NCBI GenBank assembly: GCA_016785225.1
Contig: JAFBJZ010000660.1
Span: 3,472,001-3,536,000, forward strand
From: Psettodes erumei
Lineage: Eukaryota > Chordata > Actinopteri > Pleuronectiformes > Psettodidae
Length of the DNA: 64,000 bases
Reading direction: 5' to 3'
The notes under the pieces are model-generated. The model searched no databases and was not told the DNA's origin. It saw only the letters and a program-made list of their open reading frames with translations. Made by a program: the position numbers and the translations under genes. Numbering within the stretch: position 1 is the stretch's first letter; each line of letters starts with the position of its first letter. Of the stretch, positions 50,316 through 62,700 are shown piece by piece.

Positions 50316-53300
50316 CATTTCATTGTTATGCCAGTTGTTCAACCCTACCAGACTGTCTTTACAATAACCAGAAAATGGTGCGATTCTTCCTTCTCACCAA
50401 GACTCCACACCCTAAAACTCCAAATAATTGGCAGTCTTCCCTCTGCAACATGGGGTGACCAATTACTCCAAATCCCTTTTGGCAAATACGGCTATAAAAT
50501 ATGGAAAGGTAAAATGTACCAAGAGGGCTACTTAGTGTTGTTAGTCACTTTAAGCTTGTTCAAGGGCACAAACACGCAGATTTAGAAACTAAGAAGAAAC
50601 ACAAGACAAGACAAATGAAGTAACAACAAAAATACATTAAACTTTCAAGGTTGGGTCTACACCAGATCTACAACAACATAATGCATACTTGGTGTACATT
50701 CTCCAATGCCACATATCAAATATGTGAAATGACACAAAATGTGACAAACGTTGTGGTATCACGGCACCACACACTTCATGCACATCATCATACTCAATCG
50801 CAGTGTTCAGCGGTTGTAAAGGTGCACAGCGGCATCAGCCGGCATCCCGCCAGCTTCCATAAAGTTCACAAGGGAGTCAGGGCCCATTCAATGCTGCTTG
50901 AAGCTGTAATTTGTTTTTCTTGTTGTCACTTGTCAACAGAACTAAAAAAGGGAATATCTAAGGGCAGAAATTCAGGGCAGTCAAGGCGGGCCAGAAAAGA
51001 AAATAGAAGTTGCCAATCTTTTTCCATTCTCTTCCCACTAGAACTGGTTTTCCTGGGCAACAAGCTGGTCCACGATGTTTAACACATAACAGCATCAGCA
51101 GGTGCTAGTTACTCTCCAGCTGTGTGTCAAGCTTACTAATAATGGCAGCTGAATAACAAATATACCCTAAAGAAATCACACAGGTCCCCGGGACCACAGG
51201 GTGCCATATCCATAAAGGTTAGGTATCCTTATGGCTGAAATACCATTTCAACAGATAACATCTTCACAAGCAACAGAGGAATAGACATGTCTCTATCTTC
51301 ATGTGTCTAAATATACAGAAATGAATGTGTCCTTTTTTACTGGCTCAGAGTTTTACTTCTCCTCCTGCACTAGCCAATCAGCAGTGGTCTGTCACACTGT
51401 TTCCAGGCTGAGAGATGTATTAAATATTGATGGTGAGAAGAGAGAGGATTTACATCATATATTTTTTAAATTGTATGCAACTGCTTGCAGGAGAATGAGG
51501 AGGAATAATGGAAATGAATTAAAAAGTCGCTCAGGGTTTCTAACATGCAGGCTATGTGTTTCTGACCAAGCAGTAAAACAGCTCAAGGGGAGGTTATGAT
51601 GAAAGAGAGTGAAATCTTGATCCTGGTCTTGCACTGTTTCACAGACTACAGCAACCATAAGCTGCCTAAACCCACTGCATTTAAATAGGTCCATGTTACA
51701 GAAATATATGGGCCTTCATATGTTCAGGGAAACATTTTAGAAGCAATTACCACCAATGGAGAATGAAATATCTGAAGGCTGATTAGTAAATTACTTGTGA
51801 ATTTCTGATAAAATAGCAACAAAGAAGCTTAAATTAGAGCAGAGGGTTCAATAGGGCATTAACCCTCCTTTCAAAAACTATTATCTGAAGAAGTTCTGAA
51901 ATTACAGCTGACGCATAGAGACCTTTCTCTTGGCAGACATTTTAACTTGTCATTGGAGGGAAAACATATTAGAATACAAAATAGTGCTATTATCAATGTC
52001 ACTATTTAAGTCTGTTTCCCAAGTCAAAAATTCAGACACATTTTTCATGACTGACAATTTGGTGTGTCATGTAGAAGGAAAAGCACAGATATCATTAAGT
52101 AACATAAGTAATGGCTGCATTTAATTCCAGGCTATGGTACTGTTAAGGTTGACTTACTGTCATTACTTAATGAAAAAAATAATGGAATGGAGCCATTGTC
52201 ACTAACATACAAAGAAAAAATATAAAAGACAAAATATCCATTGGAACTGGTTTTATGAAAATGGATGAATCATTTGAAAACTCTGATATATCTGGTTAAC
52301 AAATGATTATTCCAGTCAGTATCTTCTATCTTGTGTGTGAACCAAGACTTTGGTCACTCACTGTGTTTAATTTATGTTTCTTGGCCTTGAGCTTTGGCTC
52401 TCACTTAATCTCAGATCCATATTTAGAAAGGAGTGCTGTTTCCTGTAGATCGGGGCACCAATTAAATCGCTATCAGAGGTCTGCTGAAGTGGAAGATGGT
52501 GTGCTGGATGACAGTGAATTAGTGATTCCTTTATATGAACTTGTTTTTTTATATTCATGAGCTGTGTCTCACAGGAAAGCTGTCCACATCATTTAGTTTG
52601 GACAAAGGATAAAATTGAACAGCGAGAATTGATTTGGCTTTAGCTGAGCTGTGAAATTGGAAGGTGCATTACGCAAGATGAACCTGATCCTCTCCTCCCT
52701 AAGGCTATTGATGGGAGGCGTTGGCCTGCTTGTTGATGATGATAGACTACTTTTTTGCCTGAGTAAGCGCAGGTCCCCCACCCCGCTGTGTGGACATATG
52801 AGGTGCAGCTGGTCAGTGATCGATGCAAAATCTGTCCTAAAAAAAGTCAGTGTACTTGTGCTGCTCTCTGCAGTCAGGAGCCCACAGAATGCCGACGCAA
52901 TGCAGCGAGTGGACCACGGACCCGGGACCTATGGCCGACACAACCCCATTCATGCAAGGTAGACCGCCACTTATCCTGATCAATGGAACTGCATGTACTG
53001 CTTAGGTTTATTTAGGATGTTGTCTTAACTTTATCACACTTGATAGATAAATATAGAATGAGCATGAAATGTAGGACCCACAATTTGTAGGCTTATCAGT
53101 AAGGCTTATCAGTAAGGCTTATCAGTAAGTAAGAAAGTTTCAATAAAATAAAATCCACATTCACTTGGAGACTGTTTACATCAACAACAAACCTTTAAAA
53201 GTGTACTGTTAATGTTGCACAGTCCGTCTGAACACAAAGGATAAACACAGTCACTTGATTTTAATCTCCCAGTAGACATAATCACCACCAGTGAACATAA

Positions 53301-54291
53301 TCACCCCATTGCTGGGAGCACAGCTCTGATTGGATGTAATCAACTGTATCCCTGTAGCAGTCTTTGCTTCTGTGGCATTGAACAGAAACAACATCTCTAA
53401 TGTTTAATGTCTACCGCTGACCAACAGACATTTGACATAGAGGTCATACACACCATTACAGATCATTGCATCATCTTAATATGCTGGTGGACGTCTTAAG
53501 CAATGTCGAGTACAAACAAAAGACCAAAGGCCATCAGTGACATCAGTGGCCAGTGAATTGCTGTGAAATCTACAGTAATACTTGACTGGTAAACTTTTGC
53601 TGAAAAACATCTTAAAAAGCCTGGAGTTGTGCAGTCAATAATTCTGGCATATTGTACACGATAAGGGATTCAGACAAATTCATTCTTTCACGTCAATACA
53701 ACACAGCTATAAATAGGTAAGGTCTGAAATGGCAAGAAAGCGAGAGCCAAGTGTAAGTATTGTGACTGATGTGTTGACAAAAATGTTCAAGTAATTGACA
53801 TTTATTCCCCAAATTATTTGCTTAAGATGAATAAAAACATCATCACCTAGCACACCTGCTAATTAAATTTTGAGTGAAAAAGACCAGAAAAAGATCACTT
53901 ACGCTATAATAAGTACACATGACTGTAATGTGCAGATAGATTTGGACGACTCTGCATACAAATGAATGGGGACTTCTAATAGATGTCAAGGAACTGATGT
54001 GGTGCATCAGACATCTCAGGTTAAAAGGGATTACAGTCTGTAATCTGGATTTCCAATCTGACAGATAATGATAGTACCAGTGAAAACCGGTAGATGGTAC
54101 TGTTGCAGTGCTCCCGGAAGCCAGCGGCATCCAGAGCGGAGCGCAGCCTTTTAATGTTGCAACAGCCTGTGTTATAGTGGCCAGGCATATGTTTGTGGGG
54201 GTGAGAAGGAGCAGCATGATGGTTCTCGTCTCCGCCAGCCTCGATGGGGATTTAGATTTGCAGTAGCTTCTCTCGCTTTGTCGACTTGAGG
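50316..54291. other. Intergenic region upstream of SLC35F3
   Basis: AT-rich DNA without recognised genes. Two points stand out: an exon-like CpG-bearing segment at about 52875-52962 bounded by AG and GT, and three tandem copies of a 13-base unit at 53089-53127. The rise in GC from about 54100 marks the SLC35F3 5' region. Confidence 0.55.
53089..53127 (+). repeat. Three tandem copies of a 13-base unit
   Basis: The unit AGGCTTATCAGTA occurs three times in a row without change. Confidence 0.95.
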
Positions 54292-54389
54292 ATGTACGGC
54301 GATGGAGAGGGCACGGTGTGGGACCGGGTCGGACGGCCCCACCGGGACTGTATGTGCTACCTTGGACCTCCTACTACTTTGATGCCGAT
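54292..54389 (+). CDS. Candidate upstream coding exon of SLC35F3
   Basis: An ATG-initiated frame of 32 codons plus two bases (starting MYGDGEGTVWDR) ends at a good donor (gtaaga at 54390). The next good acceptor, a strong pyrimidine tract ending ccag at 55322, would join the frame as ATC GGG ATG CGC, in frame with the SLC35F3 exon. The segment lies in a local GC-rich patch. I do not recognise the peptide, and a matching phase has a one-in-three chance of arising by accident, so this may equally be an untranslated first exon or nothing. Confidence 0.35.
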
Positions 54390-55322
54390 GTAAGACGTTT
54401 TTAAACTTTTTTTTTTTTTTTAACAAATGCCTTGATGCCGAACGACACGGAGGCAGGCCACACCTGTTGCGCACTTGATTCCCCCCCAGGTGCTTCGATA
54501 AAGTAAATTGACTTAATTGTGCAGTGAAGCTCCAGGAGCTCGTTCACTATGAATCTAACTGATGTTATACATTTTACAGAGGGCTATTGCCTAATAATAA
54601 TTGTTTGAAGTCAGCTTACATGTCTAAATGCTGTAACTGGGATGTGGTGGCACGGGAGATAATTTTACACACAGATTTTCAGTAAATTCTGTTCTTTCAC
54701 GTTTCATAACAGCTGAGAGGTTTTCAGGTCATCACTCTGCTACTTTGTCAGGCACATCACACTACAGAGCATTATTGGCGCAGTATTTAACGATTCATTA
54801 TGCGTTTTATCTCACCTGCTGGACGCGTAACAACATGTAATTATCTCTTCTGTGTGCTAAACATGACGATGAAACGACTATTTGGGCGCAATTTTGCGCA
54901 CCAGTGGCCCGTGCATGAAGCCCGGAGCTGTCACGAGGGTTGCTCCTCCATCTCCACAAACCTCTCGCGATCTATTCATTAGTTTCATAGTCCTACAACC
55001 CTGTAATAGGAGTTGTACAGCGCACAGTAGGATACACAGTAGTTGCAGCACCAGTCACTTTCGCTTAGCGTCTTCCGCACTGTTGTTGCGCGGACGCAGG
55101 GCCAGTGAAGGATGATGATTTCTGTACTGTACAAGAGAGGCGCTGCAGGGGCCCTTAAAGCAGGTCTCCGTGGAGCACACAGCACTGACTCCCCTGGTTT
55201 AGCCGAAGAAGAGAACTCGTATCCGACAAAAGTCACATACAAAGTTTACAGACTCCCTTTCCCATCGCCAAGCGGTCTCAGTTTGTCTTGTAACGCCGCC
55301 GCCCCTTGTTCTTCCTTCCCAG
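54390..55322. other. SLC35F3 5' region, possible first intron
   Basis: Contains a poly-T run near 54407-54421 and CpG-richer sequence from about 54890 to 55320. If the upstream exon is not real, this is the promoter and 5' UTR of the exon at 55327. Confidence 0.5.
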
Positions 55323-55326
55323 CGGG

Positions 55327-55537
55327 ATGCGCAAGTCTCCCGACGTGAGCCCCAGAAGGCTTTCGGACATCAGCCCTCAGCTCAGACAGCTCAAGTACCT
55401 GGTGGTGGACGAGGCCATCAAAGAGGACCTCAAGTCCTCCCGCTCTGTCGAGGACATCAACAGCGCCTCCATAGAGGAGCGGATATTGCGGATCACCGGC
55501 TATTATGGATATCAGCCTTGGAGTGCGAGCTACAAGA
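55327..55537 (+). CDS. slc35f3: Solute carrier family 35 member F3, 5' exon (partial gene)
   Basis: Seventy codons plus one base, from MRKSPDVSPRRLSD to YYGYQPWSASYK, followed by a gtaagt donor at 55538. SLC35F3/F4 are multi-spanning membrane transporters; F3 has been linked to thiamine transport. The block SVEDINSASIEERILRITGY is cytosolic N-terminal sequence of the type I associate with the F3/F4 pair, before any membrane helix. F3 is chosen over F4 mainly because KCNK1 and SLC35F3 are adjacent and same-strand in human, as here. The ATG at 55327 is the first in-frame one if there is no upstream exon, but a strong acceptor ends four bases before it, so the true start may be upstream. All transmembrane exons lie beyond the right edge. 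Confidence 0.75.
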
Positions 55538-58290
55538 GTAAGTCAATTTACGTGTATTCGTGAGCTTGTGTTTCTGCAACATGGAGAGGCAAAAGAGAGT
55601 CTGCAATCAGTTGCATGAGGATGTGTGGGAGTTAGATCACGGGTTAAATTACTCCATTTGAGAGTATAAGGTGTATCAGTCTACACGAACCTCTGGGCAA
55701 GCATTTGTAGGTTTCACATTGTTACTGTGAGAGTTAACAGGATGATGGGAATCACCCTGTCACACTGTAACAAGCAGAGGCAAAATTAGACAGGTTGGTT
55801 CCCACCCAGATTCAAGGTAGAACTCTATTAACTCCTAGCACTTTACTTGTTTCTGTCCATCCTTTCATCTCCATCTTTTACATTAATCTGAATTTAATGT
55901 TAAAGCAGTGGTTGGTGTTCCACATACCCGTGCGTTTCGTTGCACAGAACAAGCAAAGAGTTCATCTGAATGAGAAAATAATGGCATGCACATGGTGTCA
56001 GTCATCCCGATGCTGCCCAGGTATTAGGTAAAGCACTATTGTTGCTTCTGGTGGCTTCACAGACAGTGAAGCTAATGGTTGCTCGATTGGAGCTCGTTGG
56101 GCTTGAAATCAGACAGTGGGGATTTTTTGCTCAGAGCAGTAGAGCCTTTGAAGAAAAAAAATGTTCTCAGCTTTTATTTTCCTCTCTCATTTTTCCTTCT
56201 CTGCATCACTTCAGTCTGTGTTTTTTGTGCGCAGCATTAAAAGCCTGAGCTGTAACTGCTGCTGATCCTGGCTGGATTATTGCTTTACATCCTCTGTGAC
56301 TTCATCTGTGATCTCTTATCTTGCTTGTGTTTGTGTCAGGGCACATAACAGTCTTAACAACTGTCAATCTTTTGCTCATTTGCTTGTTATTGTTGCTCTG
56401 ATGTGTGAATACATTGGGATTTTGCTGGCGTCCTTTAGCTGGCTGCAAATTTTGTAATATGAGATGCAATATTAGACAGCTGCGAGGCTACTTCAAAAGT
56501 CATAGGCGTATATCTGCACATAGACCTGAACACTGCAGCTGGACAGAAGCTGCATCTGAATTTCTTTTTCTTCAGCTATCTTCAGTTATCTTCTTTACTT
56601 CAGCTGCACAGGGGGGCTGTGGTGACCAGGACTCAATATTAAAACTATTTGTATTGCAAGAAGAGAAGGCATGCATGTGTATTTTATTCATATTTAATGA
56701 CAAACATAATGTAATATTTTATACACTCTCCTGTGGGCGCCATGGCTGCCAAAGCAACTGTAGTGAAATAAATTGTGTACTATATACTGTATATATGGAT
56801 TATATGTCATTTAATAGACATTTTCATACTGTGAACTGGAGAATACAGTGATGCGGTGACTCTAACCCCAATCTTCTAAGAATTATGCTTAATGCTAATT
56901 CAACCAACTGATTATCCTCTATCTTACTGCTGTTTTCCTTTTAATTGCCTTGCTGTAATAGCTGTTGTGGAACGGACATAATAACAAGTATTGTTAGAGT
57001 GGGTTGTGTTTTTATTAAATGAAGTAGGATAAGTGCCCATTCTCCCAAAAGCACTCTGACATTTCACATTAAATTAGACAAACTGAGGGTCCATGCCGCC
57101 ATGTCCATGTTCAGAAAAGAAATGTTTGAACAAACAGCCACTAGTTGAGTTCCGTAGTGGAGTCTGTCCCCTAAAGTATTATTTTGTGGACGACAGTCCT
57201 ATTTCCAATAAAATATTTCATGATGTTGCATCAGATCATTTTCTGAGTGCATGGTCACAACAGGAAATGACATTTTTTAGTTAATTGATGTTCCATTTTG
57301 CATTTCAGGAAATGTCAGGCTTGTCCAGTTTGTTCCTTTTTCTAACAAATCAAACCTTAAGTAGAATAAAATGCCATGCTCAAAATCCGCGCAGCTCCCA
57401 GCTCCTTCTGGCCTACCAACCGAGCTGCAGCTGTGCTTCATGGCAACGAAGTCCCGCTAGTCACACATTGCGCACAGTTGCATGCCGTATGTTTGTACAG
57501 TCAGCCCACAGTCCCCCTCCATCACCCACGACCTGACTACGCAAGACCCAGTGATAGACAGCGGTGGTTAATGGAGGGCTAATGCTGAAGGCAGCCAATT
57601 TCAAGAGAGGTGGGAGGCAGAGCACTTCTCAGTGGAGTGCACACAGATGGCTGTTTGTTTCATTTGCCACGAGCCTTGTCAAACACATGCCCTATCACAC
57701 AGGAGTAACAAAGTGAGAGTGAAAGCGGGGCTAGTAGTGGGCCATGACTGAGGCCAAGGATGAAAGATGACTGCGTGACTTACTGGACCATCCTTACAAC
57801 CCAAATATGAAACAACAGGTATCGCAAACACACAGGAAGTAGTCATTTGCCTATAACGGTAACAGTGCCAGACACCTCAAGAAAACCTTGCTCATTTATT
57901 GAACCTGTCAGTGAGTCACTTCCCCCTGAGTGGTGTGCATGCAACCTCAAAGCAGAATTAAGCAAGGGTTTTTCTTTTGATGTGGTAGATATAAATGAAT
58001 TATACTGCAGGTTTGTTCCTTTTATCTGAGGATGTCACAGCTTTGGGCAATGACCAACTTAGCTCTTTGTACAAAAGGTCAGGTTCTTTGAGTAGTATCC
58101 CTTCCATTGAAGCATGTTTGCAGGTAACACTGATTTGATCATCAGAGGCTTGTTCCAGTAAGTCAGCTTGCAGCCAATGGTGATCTTTATAAATAAGGCT
58201 GTACCTTAATTTTCAGCAGCAGATCTTTGCTTACTAAATAGCACTGTGACAGTGGGAACATCACAAAAACTAGTGAAAAGTTAGAAGTCA
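55538..58290 (+). other. Probable SLC35F3 intron, first part
   Basis: AT-rich sequence with no recognised exon. Plus-strand frames such as 56405-56851 (148 residues) lack any family motif and lie in AT-rich DNA. Confidence 0.55.
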
Positions 58291-58727
58291 AATTGTTGTT
58301 CTAAGCAAAGAGGAGCATCAAATCATGGCTCGATTAAGGGTTTCTAAGGGGGCAGTGCATGCAACTCTCAAACACTTTGCACAAACTAGATCAGTTTTAT
58401 CCAAAGCACGATCGGGCAGACCAAAAGTGACCCCACCATCAGAAGATCAATACATCAAACTTAGCTCCCTGAGAGATAGAAAAACAATTTCATCACAGAC
58501 AAAGAATTGCTGCTAAATAAAGAAAACAAGACTCCAATCAGCAATAGTGCTGTCAAAAGAAGGTTGTCTTGTAGGGTCTCAGAGGATGAGTAGCAGTTTC
58601 TGAACCACTTCCCAGAAGGGAAAACAAGGACAAACTCATGAGCATGAAATACCAGCAATTCACAGTGAATGAATGACATGAAGTGGGTGAATATCCAAGA
58701 GGGTGAATACTTTTTGTGGGCACAGTG
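58290..58727 (+). mobile_element. Tc1-like transposon relic, internally deleted
   Basis: From about 58292 the plus strand reads a Tc1-type transposase N-terminus: a helix-turn-helix with LRVSKGAVHATLKHFAQT and then ARSGRPKVTPPSEDQYIKL. A stop at 58514-58516 is followed by remnants resembling NKENKTPISNSAVKRRLS. The catalytic domain is missing. The right end, GGGTGAATACTTTTTGTGGG then CACAGTG (to 58727), resembles terminal repeats of fish Tc1-like families whose ends read GTGAATACTTTTG. The left terminal repeat was not located. It is older and of a different family from the element at 7680-9290. Confidence 0.75.
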
Positions 58728-59372
58728 CCACATTCTGTTACTAGCATAAAACATCAAACTTGGTTTATAAAACTTGTTTCAGTGTTTAGCAGATGCAATC
58801 ACAGCTGATTCTAATCAGGTTGAATTAGGTCAGTCACTTTAAAGGAATATGTATGGAATCACTTATTATTATTTGTACTATCAATTTGCAGAAAGTTGCT
58901 GCAGACATATGATCTCATTTATGCCCATGTGGAATTACTTCTGCTGAATTCAAACCAAATGTTATCTTAGAAAACCTACCCACACCCTGATTAATAAAAC
59001 ATAAATGGATGTCCTCTTCATAGACTGATAAGAATTTTCCCCAAAGAAATTGAATTTAATATCACTGCTGCAGGTTAACTCTTAAAGATACAAGGGAGCT
59101 CTCTTCAGTTTTTGGAAAAAATGGAAAGTTAAAAACCTCTTATTAAATTGAGAGTGCGATCACGTTCCCCTTTGCCTGACAAGTCCTCATGACACAAGAC
59201 AAAAAAACTGTTTTAATCAAATGGTACCAGTAAAAGTCATCTTGAATTGACTTTAGTAGCAATCTGAAAAAGATGGCAACCATCAGGAAAACCAGAGACA
59301 GTTTTTCTTCTTCTTTTTTAAATGCTTTTTTCCCTTCTCATTCAAAAACTTATGAAATGTTTATAGCCTCAA

Positions 59373-59699
59373 TGTTACGGAACATTTCTGGACCACAAAA
59401 CACAGGAGACCACGGATCGAGATTTCCAAATCTTTAAGATCATCTGCAACGTTCAAAAGGTTCAAAAGCAAGACTAGGCAAGCAAGGGACACTCAAGAGT
59501 AGCTCAAACAATCTTCTGGCAACCGGTGGATGTCATGGCCCGGTTTATAAAGGAGCTGAGGTGATCACCAGAGAATGCTGATCAGGTGTGTCTCGTCTGG
59601 GTGTGAGCGACCAGCCACGCCTCCTGCCACAACCTGAAAACACCAGAGAAACAGGAGGGGGAGGGGAAGAACAGGAAGCAGACAAACCGGGCCATCACA
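59373..59699. mobile_element. Solo LTR of an LTR retrotransposon
   Basis: A 327-bp segment begins TGTTACGGAACATTT and ends GGGCCATCACA, so it has the TG...CA ends of an LTR, and it is flanked on both sides by the same five bases CTCAA (59368-59372 and 59700-59704). A TATAAA word near 59545 can be read on either strand, so orientation is not settled. No internal gag-pol sequence adjoins, hence a solo LTR, left by recombination between the two LTRs of a full element. The family is not identified. Confidence 0.8.
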
Positions 59700-59704
59700 C
59701 TCAA

Positions 59705-62700
59705 TAGACTATAGTCCTTTTGAAGATAAGAGTCGGTTGTATTCAGATCGCTTTTTTGTTGGCATGGGTTAATTCCATAGAGATGTTTAGGCTTAAAAGC
59801 TCATTTTACTTCAGAGCCTCATAGAAAGAAATGACATTTTGTCTGTGAAACTGCCCCTTTAGGTTTGTCAAGTTCCACAGCGAAGCGAAACATTTGTCAG
59901 ACAAACAGACTTTGTTCTTTTCCTAATTTACTCGCACTGTCTATCAAAAACGTAGCATCCCCTCTGGTGCAAATTTAGAGCTTCACGAGGCATGAAATGA
60001 GGTTGGAATCTATTTTGAGCTTCGGGTTTTGGCATGGTGAGATGCAACAGTGGAGCAGGTTGAAGAGAGCCTATGTGCCCATTTAGACATTTGCTGCTGG
60101 CTGGAACAGGACAGCTGGAAGGGATGGGCAAGGTATGGGCTGACTGTGACTGACGACGGTGATGACTCCTTTCAACTCAGCCAGAGCGGGGTGGAAAGCT
60201 GGGAACGCTTATGCAGATAAGGCTCTGGCTTGCTCAGCTCCTTGCAGATAAATGTAACTCGCACACAAGTGCGGTGTAAAACTCCTCAAATTCAAAGAAC
60301 AAGAGCTCTTTCCCAGAATCTGCTTAATGTTCAATGAATCAGTGAGGCAGACATACTCTGTCTTTTAAGGGTTGTCCTCAGCGGATTGTGGCATGCTTGA
60401 GCACATTGTCTGAGGGTTGGGAAAGGCACTCTGGGAAATGTAGTCAATTGCTAACTGAAATAGAAGTAGATGAGTGAGTGTCATCAATATAAGTCCCAGA
60501 TTGATGATATGAAAGAGTGTAAGTGTGTGAAATTTGCCTTTGAATCTGCATCCTTGCTGTGGTTTATCTAGTGTGTAAATGGACACATATGAATGGTAAG
60601 AGCCCCAGACTTTCAGTTGTTTATTTGTCACAGCCAGACAGAGATAAATTGATTGATTCAGTGGTTAGAAAAAAGTTCCATCCTTTTGTTCTCTTTATGA
60701 CGTGGCTCTGTCACTGTCTGTGTTAGCCTGGAAGTGAAAACTCTGCAACCTTGAACCACGTCCTCCACAGCCGTAGCCTTTATTCAAGCCAAACGATTGC
60801 ACAGAGCATAGTATGGGCACGAGTCCTGTCCTGTAGGCTGATGTTCAGTTCATCTATCAACAGAGTCGCTGTTAATATTCAAATTTGTATGTCACCCACA
60901 GAGAGACTGAACAAAAACAAACAAAAGAAGTGGAGAAAACAACTGTAAGCCATTTATTACCACGTTTCATCTCTATACTGCTCTTCTCTCATTATGCATA
61001 CATTTTTAAAAACACTGTTACATGTTTTAGTGATATGCATAACATTCAGCACACTAAAAAAAAATCATATCCCCAGAGGACATGAACATCATGATATATT
61101 TAAAGTTTTCGGCTTATATGGCAGAGGGGCACATACTTAAGAGACTTTTCAGACCTACAGTCCTTTTTCACTCGTGGTTGTTTACTGTATGTATCAGTAA
61201 CCATGGAGTCTTATCAGTTCACCAAAAGAGATGAGGCAACCTTTAGATGAATGCTCCTGCTTCAGCTCTGATTCAAACAAAGGGACAAGAAAATCTGTGA
61301 TGAAAGGGCAAAGCTCACACTGCAGTGAGACATTTCTGAACGTGTTTTTGAGCTTATCCTGATTTGGAAAAAAAGCAACCATACATTCAGCAGACTACCA
61401 TCAACATTGGTCCAGTAACAAGACAACTTTTTAAATGAACAAGGATAATTTATGTTTTGCGTTGTTCCAGCTTAATAAGGTTGCAACCCAATCAATCTGA
61501 TTCCAACCAGCCCTGTGTTCTTAAACAATGTTTGAGCTCAATTGTCCTAATTTCATTCTCTATCCAAGTAGGCCCGGTAGAACAGGTGTATTTTTTTTTA
61601 TTTTTGTACAATATCCAGGACAGTAGAAGCAGCTTCCATTGCATAACATCACATCTATAATAGAGAGGGAGGCATAGATCATTGCACATCTGCTCTTGAA
61701 GTCCCTGCTTGTGCGCAGCGGACTGGCGGAGCTGCGAAATCAGCTGTACTTCTTTGAAGATGAAAACCTCCAGGTTTGTCTCTTTCTGCTGCTTGCCATT
61801 GCACTCTCTGTCACCCAAGGTGGAGGAGATGACAATGGGTATAATGGTGGGTGCAGGGGAGCAAATGAGACTGCCAATTCAGCAGGCTAGAAATAGTATT
61901 GTGGGAAAGACTCTTATTTCTTGCAGAGGGGCACTTTGCTTGATGGAAAGCAGAGTGGTAAATATACCGCATACATGTGCAACTTGTGCAGCATCTGCAA
62001 GCCTTATACAATATCTGAGACAACTACCTCAGCTTGGCATTGTCGGTGCTTGTGTTCCTCAGAATTAATCCTGAGAACCGTCATGCTAACTGAATTACAG
62101 CTGTGGTGCTTCGCTCTCAGTGCCCACTCTCCCTTGTAATGCAAATCCTGCCGGTCTGAATCCAAATCCCATCCCGCTGTCATCCCTTTCTCCTCCTCAT
62201 GACTTTTATCTGCAGTTAATTAGAAGTTGTCAAGTGATGACTCCTACCTCTGCGTAATTAATCCAAGGTCTTCTGTGGCTGCACACTGCACATCATTGTC
62301 CATGTTGGCCGCAGGAGAGCAGTGCTTGAGATCAGGAAGAGCAAACTGTAAATGGGGCTGTGCAAGTAAATTAGGAGACTTATTTGGGCAAATTAATGGG
62401 AAGAGGGTGAGTACTGATGGAACTGATACACACAAACCTTAATCAACTGCTGTTAATTTGTGTGAGACTAAACATACAGTATATACTTGCATATATTTTT
62501 TCTGCTCTTTGCAGTTACAACTGCAAGTAAAGGCATCATCAGCATTACAGAAACAATTCAAAGAGTTAAGACTGCATTTTTCACATGTGCCAAGTGGAAG
62601 AGAGTAAAAATAAACAAAAGTCAGCTGTATTTATATCCCAGTCCTCTAGTTTTAGCCTTGGTCAGGGAGATAAGTGTTGTACCAAATGACCTAGTTATAA

